Made by a program: the position numbers and the translations under genes. This document shows positions 46,891 through 57,259 of a DNA stretch of 64,000 nucleotides, piece after piece (the first letter of the stretch is position 1; every line of letters begins with the position of its first letter). The notes under the pieces were generated by a model that did no database searches, had not been told where the DNA came from, and was given only the letters and a program-made list of their open reading frames with translations. This DNA comes from Takifugu bimaculatus (taxonomy: Eukaryota > Chordata > Actinopteri > Tetraodontiformes > Tetraodontidae): positions 13,703,085-13,767,084 of the forward strand of contig CP034980.1 in assembly GCA_004026145.2 (NCBI GenBank), read 5' to 3'.

Positions 46891-49800
46891 ATGTTTCCAT
46901 GGCGCCTCCCCATCGCCGTGCTCCTGGGCCTGGCGTGGTGTTTTTCTGACTGCGTCCGCGCCGTCGCGCAGTATTTTCTCTGTTTCCTCTTTTGCTTCAC
47001 GGCGCCGCTGCTGGTGGCGAGCAGCGGCCGCGACGGCAGCACCCAGACGGATGGAGAGGCCAAGGAAAGCCCGCCGAGGGTAATGGAGCCGCACGCTCCA
47101 CACTCCACACGCACAGTTCTGATGCCAGCCGTGCGCGATAGCTCATGCCTTCTGCGGGTTGACGGGTTTTAACCCCTGTCAGACCTTTAAATGTTGTTTA
47201 AATAATCTCCGGGCTACGACATAATGTTGAATATTTGCTGGAAAACGTTTGTGATTCCACATCAAGTCAAATATTTAACCCGGGTATTACCTTTCACAGC
47301 CCGCGGGGCATTTAAGTCCTGAAAAACTTGTTTCCAACACCTGGCGGTGAGCTGGGCTCGCTCATCACCTAAACGGTGCGTGTTGATCTTTGTTTTCCAG
47401 GAATCTGTCGAGGAGGACGACGTGACTGATGGAGAGAAGTGTGAGCAGGCGGAACCTCTGGGCTCCAAGTACCCACACGTCTTCAAGTCCCTGCAGCAAG
47501 GTGGAAGCGTGGGCGGGCGGGTAGAACCAATGTGGTTGTGCTTTGGCATTTTAAGCCCTGTTTTGCATTGACACAGTGAGTTGGTGCGTGAGCAGAGCTG
47601 CAGCTGGAGCTCATGTTACGCCTCATGGTCTGGTCACGTGTTAAAACAGGAAATGAGGGTTCCTTCTCTTTATTAGTTGTTTGCTTTCCATCCATCTCCC
47701 AGCTGATTATTAGGGAGGCTGGGAGCGTTTCTCCATGCTGTCGGCAGCCTTTCCTCCAGCAAGATCACTCAGATTACATGGACTTTGTCTACTTTGGGCT
47801 TTGACTGTTGCATTAGCATCTTTTCCATCAACATCTCCAGGAGCTTTCATTACCAGGAATGTTTACACTGGTAAACAGGTTTCTGCTGAGCATCAACATA
47901 GCAGGAAATTGATTTCCATCAGGCTGATGACGTACGGAGGAGTGTTACAGCAGTCGGAGCGACTGGTCGCTGCGGTGCTTCAGCTGCTGATAATTTTGCT
48001 TGAGTCCAAGGTAGTTTTCTCTGTCACCTGGACTGGGTTTCTTCTCTTGAAGACGTTTCGCCTTCTATCCAGAAGGCTTCTTCAGTTCTGAAATTGCTGG
48101 GGAGAGAGCTTGAAAATATAGCCCCTGTGGACCATTAGCATGCTAATGATCTGGGTGGTCACCTGAGAGTCGTTAGCAGGGTCATTGGTAGTTGGTATTC
48201 ACCTAGTTTCTGTTGAGGCGTCTCCCCTTTGTCTGCTGGTCCACATGGTGGTGATGAGTCACTGGGTCTCCTGGAATGGTGTGAACGTTTGGTTTGTTGT
48301 TGGAAGGAGTGGAGGACTGCATTGAACGTGGGTGACAGGAAGTGCCTCAGGCCACCACCTCTGTTTAAGGATGGTTTCCTTGACACCCTTCTGAAACCAG
48401 CAGTCTTCTCTTGCCAGTATCCGTACTTGGCTGTCCTCGAAGGAGTGGCCACTCTCCTTTAGGTGTAAGTGGACTGCTGAGTCCTGACCTGAAGAGGCGG
48501 CGCGTCTGTGTTGTGCCATTCTTCTGTGGAGAAAATTTTGCTTGAGATTCTTCAACCTTTCTGGTGTGTTGCCATTTTAGCTCTGCAGGTTAGCTGTTCC
48601 CCTGTTCTCCCATTCTTCTGGTCAGACGTTGCCCTTGGAGCTCCTGTTGCTGCTGCACGCTGGTTTAAACACAGCGGGCATGAGAACTTGCAGAAGGCTG
48701 CCGTGTGTTCCATTAATCAGTGTTCTTTAGTATGCAGCTCCGCCCCTCAAGGGCTGCTGGGGATGTGAATAGTCTCGCCTCGCTGCTAGCTACGTTTATC
48801 AGGAAATGTTTGGCCTGCAGGGAGTTTTTCTCAGTCTAATTTTAGTGGAAACGTGTCGCGGCTTTTCAAAATCCTGGGTTAATGATAGAGGTTCCTGCAG
48901 CAGAAACGGTGCTATCGAACTTGTGGAGAACAGTTTTCCGATGTGATAATCTTTTTTATTTTTCATCCCTCATGCAGACAGTTTGGGTTTTAGTCTTGGC
49001 CATTATCAGGTTCTGATCTGTTACCAGTGTTCAGGAAATAAACTGTCTTCATTCTCCCATGTGCGAAGGACTTTTAGGCGAGCCGTCCCTGATACAGCGC
49101 CCGTCTGTCAGTGTCAGAGTCCGTTATTTTCCCCACTTCGGTGAATGGGTGGGTGGCGGCGTGTGGAGGCAACTGGACCTACAGGAACCCTCATTATCCC
49201 TGTTTGACCAGCACAGTGATGGTGTGGTCTGGCAGGCTGGAGGAGAACCAGGCCGCTTCTGCGCTGCCAACAACGTATTTGTTTTACCAAATAAGGTTTC
49301 AGCCAGAGGCTCCACCTGCAGCTCCATCGGCTCGGACCCACCGCTGTCAAAACACTCCCCAGCCTCATTTGAAGAGACGGGGAACGTGGAAGCGTAGGGG
49401 CAGCTACATTTCACAGCATTTCAACCATTTTCACACCGTTTTGCAGAACTCTCACAATCATTTTTACACCACTTCTTTGGCGTTCCGGTCCCTGGGCTTT
49501 AGTAATGACAGCTAATTAGCTTATATTTCCATCGCATTTGTCAAGAGGCATTCATGTCCTTTTGCTCCCCCGGGAAACGGAAACTCTGCAGAGAAAATGC
49601 TGATTCCACAGGTAACAGAACCTAAACAGGCTTTAACAACCTGACGATAAGTTCTACCTCCAGATTTCATCTGGGTAAAGCCATTTTTAAACATTCTGAA
49701 TGAGGTGAGGCTCAGTTCACCCTCTTATGTTTGGGGGGGGGAAAAATCCTGTGTCGGATACATTTGCACTAAATAATTTGGAGGGGAATAAAAGCACTAG

Positions 49801-52800
49801 AGTTTCACCAAACAACCTTTAAAGTGGCGGCGGCGGCGTTTGTTTGAAGTGGAGGTGAGCGGGCATTGATGTGGATTTCTCTTTATGGCTGCTCCCCTCA
49901 GTCTTTGAGTGCGCCTACGCTCAGCTCGTCCTGCCTTGGTACAGCGTCCCGGAGCCCCGCGAGGCCCAGCCGCTGCACCGGGTGCTCAGCAGGGAGGTGG
50001 ACGTGGTGATCGACCGCATCATCGAGAGAGCGCGACACTTTGACGTGTGCCAGGCGGTCGTGGGTTCCATTCGCATTCTGACGCAACATTTGCATAATGC
50101 AAAGCAGCCTGACAGGTGAGACTTTTTACTGACTGGCTGCTCCAGTTACTCTGAGCGGAGCGTTTAAACTCTATAAATACCTCCATATTTCTTCACTGGC
50201 TATGAATAATTGACTTGGTTTTAACAAGTTTGTACCTGTAGTGACTTCTCAGTATTTGGAGAGTCATAAACCCCCATTAGATTAATGATTCCATCTCTTA
50301 ACACATGGCCGTAAATATTCCTGTACAAAAAATTCCTGTTTTCTGTTCTTTTTTCTTGTGCAGAGAACTCTTGTTCACTTCCAGAACTGAAGAGATTACA
50401 GTTCTTAGAGAGTTTTCTGATGCTCTGGTACGTAACCTTTTCTCCAAATCTCTGTGGAGCCATGAAGTCCACCGCTGTGCCTTAAATGAAATAGTTGCTA
50501 CAAAGGGTAAGAAAGCCTTGAGTTCTCTCTTGCTTAAGGAGCCGGAGCCTCACAGCTCTTGTGTGTGGCACTATAAAATCCTCTCTTTGATTATTACTGC
50601 ACCTCTCTTCTATAGAAACAGGCAACTTTAAGCAAAAAAGTGCATAAAAAAAGTCCTTTAATGTCGGTGAAAACAGATTTATTAGAAGTATTTGAACGTC
50701 CAGGTGAAATTGGCGGCAGCACTTTGTTTAGCGCCTAAACCTACGTCAGTGTGGAAACATGTGTCAGATTTGCACATCTGGGCACCAGACTGGGGTTGAC
50801 CAAGCTGAGTCTGCTTCAGAACACTCCTCCTTTAAACTGGAGTTCCCTCCAGGAGAGATTTATGGGCCTCCCTATGGAGCTTTGCCTGGCAACAGTGGTG
50901 TGAAGAATCCCTCCTCTCAGCTGAGGAAGGTCCTCCCTCACTCATCTGTTGTCATACTTTCTTTTAAATTCCGTGTTTTCCAGACAGCAAAAAACAACCA
51001 AAAAACTGATTCTGTGAAGAAGATAAGACATTTGACTCTTTGTCTTTCAGATAGAATTGAAAACACCCAGGTTGAAAGGACAAATTAGCAGAATTGAAGA
51101 GGCTTTGCTAATCCTGTGTAAATGGAGCTTAAACTGCACTTGCACAGGTCGGAGGAGGGAGGGTGCAGTTATTGATTCTGCAGCATCTTGGGGAATAAAC
51201 CATTCTTTTGTGCGAAGTATTAAAGTAATTACATGTCTGAGTAGGAACACTGCTTAAGAATGGATTAAACTCCAGAAGACGCTCGCTGATTTGAACCCTT
51301 CTGTGTCCTTTTGTCATGGTGCCGCAATACTGATTAACCAGGGACGGGAGCTCCCAACCGCACGTGTCTTTATATGACCGTCACCTGAGATACTTTCATT
51401 GCAGCCATGTGATCTCCATGTCACTGCAACGCCTCGTCAGCAGCTTTGAGGGGGGGGATCGGGACAGCTGATTGTTCTACCTTTATAGCTGTCGCCGCCC
51501 TCCAATAATCTGTTCTCACTGTGACACATGAGGCTTTTTTTCACCACAAACCTTTTAACCTGGCTGAATTATATTGATCACAATAATCCACGATGAGCTG
51601 TTCCATTACATCATCGTGTGATTTGCTGAATGACCCGCGCCACAGCCCAACAGGCCTGATCTTTCTTGACATTTAGTTCAAAACAAATCAGTGTCTTGCC
51701 CTCGTTGTCGACGTCTGATGTATTTCCCGTCACATCAGGGCGTTTTCCTGACATGTGCCCCAGGAGTCAAAGCCGTGTTTCCTGAATTTAAGACGTATTG
51801 GATTCATTTTGATTAAAGCGCGCTTGCTTAACCTTCCAGCTCTCTCTGAATTGGGCTGGTAAATGATTCACTTTGAATTATGGCAAGAAGAACTTGCCAA
51901 AGAAAGAATTCTCCCTAAATGCAATATTATGCTTTCAGCGCTCGCGTGGTGAAATTCATCGATATGTGATGGCTGAAAACGGTTGAAAGAAGCTGTAAAT
52001 GGTGCAGAATTAAAGTAGTAATCTGACATTTTGGGGGATTGATTCGCTCATTTAGAAATGCTAAATGCTAATCTGAGCGGTTTTGTTTACATCCCTGACG
52101 TTTCCTGTTCTCCTCAGGTTTGGGCTTAATAGTGAGGTGGCTCTCAGACCCCGACAACCTGAACCAGCTGGTGGTCAGCCAGCTGGACAGAGTAACCCCC
52201 AAAAGCTCAGTGGAGGACCTGTGTGGGTCCGATCTGGATTTGACCTCTCTGGCGTCGCAGGAGGGTGACGGCAGTGAAGTGTGAGTGACCTTTACAGGTT
52301 GACCTCTGTAAAGTCAGCCCGACGGCAGCGGCTGAGCGGCCTGTGATTGAAATTATGCCTGACTGGCCTCATCTCTTTTTCTCTCAGGAGCTTTGAGGAA
52401 TCAGGTTCATCAACCAGCACCAAGACCAAGACCAAAACTAGAGGTGTGTGTGTGTGTGTGTGTGTGTGTTGAGTCAGCTGAAACGTGTCGACACTCTAGA
52501 CTATAGGAACACGCACGACTCTGGTGTTGTGTGTTAGAAACCCATGAGAGGAGTGTGAGAAGGTTCATTCATGCTCTCTAGACAAGGGTTGGATCAATAG
52601 CACTGTGCTGTTGTCAGCTGTCTGGTAGTGTATAACTAATCCCCTTTTCCCTTTCTTCTTTTGTCAGATGACTAATTATGCACAGATCAGACTGAATGCT
52701 AATTAACATCTTCCTTAAACCCACTGCAGGGCCTGTCCTGAACCCGTAAATAGAAGAAAGGATGAGATTAAATGAGGAGCTTTAGCTGCCACTGTAACTG

Positions 52801-55800
52801 GGCTGTAATTTAACTGTCCGATGGACATTGTTCCCCCTTAAGTGTTTACTTTTCTAATTACCTCATTAATATTTTTAAAAAGCAGCCAGTATCATTTTGT
52901 TAAGATTAATGAGAACATAGAAGGCTTGATTGCTAATTTCGCTTGCATGATTGATGGCCAGTTAATTGTTTCCTTTGAGCCAGTTTTCCCTCCCAGATTC
53001 CAGCCGTAGGTCGTGCGTTACCGTCGTGCTTCCATAGAGCAGAGTGAGCTCAGTGAAACTCTCCGCCACTGACTCTGGGTCAGTTTCTAGGTCCAGGCCA
53101 CACCCATAAGTTTTATTTACGTGGACACTCCCAGGCTAGCACCAGCTCCACACAGTTGTTAGCATTTAGCATCAAATGGGTGTTAACCTGCGGCTCAAGG
53201 TCAGACATTCTCTGTACCACATTTATCGCTGTGACCTTTCAGCCAACAAGATAAAACAAGGATGGTCAAAAATGGTCGACAAGATGAAATCCAAGAGAGC
53301 CAAGAAGAAAAAGATGAAGATGGTGGAGGCGGAGCTGGTGATGCGAATCATGGCGCTCCAGGAAAACGAGGAGGACGTCAGCAGCAGGGAGGGCTCCATT
53401 CACAGTCTGCAGGAGTCTGACAGGGTGAGTCCGCGGCGGCCGTCATTCCACCTGAAGAGGGCGCTCTGCAAAACGCCACGGATCCGCCGTCACTTATTTG
53501 GGCTGTAAATCTACAGGAGGACAGCGATCTGGAGAATTACATGACAAGTGTCCAGGAAGACATGATGGAATTCAAGCTGTCGTACGAGATGTGGCGCGTG
53601 GGCCGCTGGGCTGTCAGCATTCCTCAAGTGAGTTCTAAATATAGCGGCGACGGCGAGGAAAGTCCCGCGGGCTTGTTATCGCTCCGCTGAGGCCGTGTCA
53701 GGGCTCGTCCTCAGACGCCACCTTCATGTCTGAGTCTGTATCGTAGGCCAGTCTGGAGGATGATGAGCTGACCTTCACCGTGCACGTGGAGGAGGAGGAG
53801 AGCCCAGAGAACCTGCAGTGGGACATCAAGAAGACCTACATGGACGTTATCCACTTCCGGAACAGGTGGCAGGTAGAAGGCGGCACGTCATTGCGATCTT
53901 GGAAATTGGTTTTGTTTTTTATATTTTGTTTTGTTCAGGACTCGACCAGCTTGCCAAGCATTACAGCGCTGGCGTCTGAGCTGGAGGTCAACGCCGAGGT
54001 CACCGCCGAGGTCACCGAAGACACCAGAGCAGCTGTGGAACGCTTCCTGCAGGTGAGAAGTTCTAAACCTCTTCATAAGCTGACTTGATTCAACTTTTAA
54101 ATTTCCTCTTGCAGGAATTAGTTTCTGATCATGTGATCGGACACACTCAGCCGGTCTTCCAGTTCCTCTGCCCTCTTGACACACTGCTGAATGAAGATGA
54201 GCACTATGGAGGCGTTTGGGGCCTCCTCAGCGGTTTGGCCTACTTCCTGACTCCAGGTCAGGAGGAAGAAGAGGTAAAGCACATCTGCATTCCTTGACAG
54301 TATTTTTTTTTTAACATCTACTTTTTCTGTTTTTATTGTTTGCGTGTGATTATTTGGCTGAAATCTTGTTGGGTGCAGAAGGAAAAGGAGATCAGTGTTT
54401 CAACAAATTCCTGAGCTAATGTGAACTTATTTAAATCAAATGTAAAAACGTTCTAGTTTAGACACTCCGGCTCAACTTTGACCTACATTCCAGCGTTGAG
54501 CCCGTCTGTTCGAGGGCAAGTTTCAACTTTCTGAAGAGAGAAACTCAAATACAGTGTGTAGAGAATGTTTTTGTTGGCTCTGCTCTGAATCACAGGGATC
54601 CTCTTGAACTCTGTGACTTGCAGGGAGCCTGTGGGAGCCACATGTAATAAAAGCGACATTGTCCTTTTACCACACGGGGATTTAAGTATTTAGACCGCGA
54701 AGGCTGTGCACACTGGTTCTATTTGCACTTCCTGCTTCGATAAAAGATGATGCTTCTGGCGTTATCAACATGATAACCAGAAATGATCCTCTTAAGTGTT
54801 GTTCTTGAGGAAGGTGAAGTAATGTGAGTAATGCACAAGCTTGTTCAATAAGCTGGACCCGAGTCAAGTAACTGTCGGAACTGCACTGGCGGAAATACCC
54901 AGCGGCGTGCTGCCGATTAGCATCGGTGTCAGAGCGCCGTGTTTAACATGCAGGACAGGCGGTGCCTTGTTTGCTGGGAAACGGCCGTCATTGCGCCTTC
55001 CTCTGAACGTCGACGAGGCGGCTGCCTCATCCTCACACTCATTGTCACATTTGTCTCCACAGAGCTCCAGTCCTCAGACAGAGGGGGTGAAAGAAAGACC
55101 CTCTTTAAATCCAGAATCCACTGACCCTCCTGAGATCCCAGGAACCTCTTCAGGGAAGAGCAACGGCGTTCCAGGCGCTACGATCCCGACTATAATCGTC
55201 TCGGAGTATGAACCTGTTCCAGAGCAGGTGGAGGAAACGAAGCCTGAGCAGGAGCCTCAGTCAGCAGGAACCTGCTCGGAGGATAAAACGGAGGATTCTG
55301 ACAATCCCCTGACCCACTTTAAAATGATATTTAAAGGACTGAGCAGGTCCCGCTCTCAAGAGTCCTTGAGCAAAACCACCAGCGAAGAAGACCCGGCCCA
55401 GCCGGACGTCTCGCCACGCTGCGGCCAGAACGGCGCGATCCGTGGGGAAACCTCTGAAGTCTCTGCCTGGCGTCACTTCAATTCGCGTTTAAACAAAAAG
55501 GAGAAAACGACGTTCAAGGTGTTGGGTGGAGCTACCAAGGCTAAAGGCAGAGAAGGTGGGACTTTGCCAAGAGGGGAAGACTCCCAGTGTCAAAAAAGCC
55601 AGGTCAACTGGGAGCAAATGGAGGCGACCAAAGCCATATTTGATCTGCTAAAGGAAATATCTGGTTGGTTCTCTCAGGAAATGCACATCTGGTCTAAAAA
55701 TAGTGGGGGGGTTTTATGTCATTGAAGAGGAATCATGCACGACATCATTAAAGTTCAGTCTTGACTCAGCAGGCCCACTGGCACTTAATTCAGTCTGGCA

Positions 55801-56796
55801 AATGAACCTCAGGCAAATGTGATTAAAAAGGTTTTGGTAAATATGACTCACAGGTCTTCTGTCATTCCAACCAGAGGCTCTTTCATGCTAATGTGCAATT
55901 AATCAGTTTGATGTTGAGCTCTATTAAAAACCTATAACCTCGGCAGAAACGAGGTTACCTTCACTCTGAATAATTATCCGTGCTGCTATTAATCTCAAAC
56001 AATCCATAGAAGCACTTTTTCATCCGGAATATGAGAAACAAATGTTTGTTTTAGGTTTTTACCCCGCAGTGTTTCTTTGTCGGCAAACGCGTTAAGACTT
56101 TTAAAGCTAACAATGGCTCTGTTTGAACAGGAAACTCCATCCTTCTCAACATATTCGATGCCATTCTGAAACCCGTCATGCCCATCTTGAAAAAGTAAGT
56201 TGGCCCGCTCTGACCGGCTCTTAAATGTGCTCGTGTGGGTCACCTCTCATGTCCCGTCGCTTCCTCAGGAAAGTGAACTCCTTCCTGGACAAGATGAACC
56301 CCACCGAAGCGCAGATGGCCTCTTACATCGACCTGATGTGTGGGAAACTGTGGCCGGAGCCTCCTTCAGCGGCAGCTGCTGCCCCTCGCACCGAGGAGGA
56401 GAAGAGCGAGAGCAGGGAGAGAGCTCACGGTCTCATCAGTGCCAGATGTGAGGCCAGAGAGCTCCTGCAACAGCTGGAAATACCCTCTTACTACTATTGA
56501 TTTTTATTTTGTCCCTAGATTCCAACTACATCATCCTGAAGAAGACGGATATGGAAACTGTTTTTAACATCTTCCAAAACTGTGAGGAGAATAAAACACT
56601 GGTGTATGTGAGTAGCTCCTCTTTAACTTTCTATATGTACCTCTTTGTCCCTGTCCCCTTTGTCCCTATATGTCTTTGTCCCTGTCTTTGGTTGCAGATG
56701 CTCCTGTCATTCCTGTTGAGGGAACTATTTCCTGATGAACACTCCCTGAGTCTGAGCGCGGCTGCCCTTCAGAAGGGAACCAGCTGCACACACTGA
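46891..56796 (+). CDS. Sorting-nexin-like membrane protein (PXA, degenerate PX, nexin-C; no RGS)
   Basis: Sixteen exons: 46891-47079, 47401-47500, 49902-50115, 50364-50506, 52118-52280, 52388-52443, 53243-53424, 53517-53627, 53747-53872, 53939-54052, 54115-54273, 55063-55663, 56131-56194, 56269-56447, 56519-56607 and 56698-56796 (TGA). They total 2589 nt, 862 aa, with all phases compatible. Two hydrophobic stretches (about 5-21 and 27-44) form a probable membrane hairpin, as in SNX13/14/19. A PXA-like domain (about 97-270) includes VFECAYAQLVLPWY and VDVVIDRIIERA. A lysine-rich patch (KSKRAKKKKMKM) follows near 301. A degenerate PX region spans about 350-500, a Ser/acidic linker 520-700, and a nexin-C-like end about 705-845 (MLLSFLLRELFP). 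There is no RGS domain, so the architecture is closest to SNX19. Likely role: organelle contact or endosomal membrane trafficking. The exact orthologue is not recognised. Weakest calls are exons 6 and 14. Confidence 0.82.
47501..49901. other. intron 2 of the sorting-nexin-like gene
   Basis: Large intron (2.4 kb) holding a decayed Penelope-like fragment at about 48020-48560. Open frames elsewhere in it, such as 49059-49515, have no recognisable domain. Confidence 0.6.
48020..48560 (-). mobile_element. Decayed Penelope-like retroelement fragment (GIY-YIG endonuclease end)
   Basis: On the minus strand, frameshifted peptides read HRRMAQHRRAASSGQDSAVH, HLKESGHSFEDSQVRILARE and PSLNRGGGLRHFLSPTFNAV. 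This is the C-terminal GIY-YIG endonuclease part of fish Penelope-like elements. It is followed by a 3' tail containing the sequence around GAAACGTCTTC found in many fish copies. Only the last part of the element remains and the frame is broken, so it is inactive. It lies in an intron, antisense to the host gene. Confidence 0.75.
52444..52469. repeat. (TG)n microsatellite abutting a splice donor
   Basis: A GT repeat starts directly at the donor of exon 6 of the sorting-nexin-like gene (exon end 52443). The donor GT is itself part of the repeat. Confidence 0.9.
52600..52990. promoter_or_regulatory. TAATTA-rich intronic element, candidate conserved enhancer
   Basis: Within intron 6 of the sorting-nexin-like gene, three exact TAATTA homeodomain cores occur at 52673-52678, 52700-52705 and 52855-52860. 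CATTAAT, GCTAATTT and GTTAATTG are also present. Density is high for a stretch under 400 bp. Regulatory function is inferred. Confidence 0.35.
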
Positions 56797-57236
56797 CCTG
56801 TGAAGTCATCACGATGCATTTTAATGGCACTCTTTAGAAACATTTTTAGCTCATAAGTGTATTTATCAGACATCTCAACTATCTGTGACCACTTCTAAAT
56901 CATTGCCACGTATTTTATATCTATCTATATATTTTTTAAACTTAAACATACTGTGAACGTTTTATTTTCCATTTCATGTGTGAAGTCAAACATTCCTGCT
57001 GTTGCTCTCGTGCCTGGTTGTTTTTATAAAGCATCTCATATTTACATTTCTCACGTCACATTTTCATGTATAGAATTTCTACATTTTATAATGTTTTTCC
57101 CCACTCTGAGCACTTGGGGGGGTTGTTTTCTTTAGCTTTTTTAAAAATACAAATATTTACAGAAATCTCACCAAATCACCTGAAATGTGGACTTGATGTC
57201 AGAAGAAACTTGAAATTGTTTTATAAATGAATTCCA

Positions 57237-57242
57237 AATAAA
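57237..57242 (+). terminator. poly(A) signal of the sorting-nexin-like gene
   Basis: AATAAA about 440 bp after the stop codon, in an AT-rich 3'UTR with no further coding potential. Confidence 0.55.
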
Positions 57243-57259
57243 ATATTTTAAGAAAACAC

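Noticed and set aside
56448..56500. Alternative C-terminal ending of the nexin-like protein by reading through exon 14
   Set aside because: Reading through gives ...ELLQQLEIPSYYY and stops, dropping the nexin-C end. Splicing at 56447 to 56519 keeps the frame and restores the nexin-C pattern; a minor isoform cannot be excluded.
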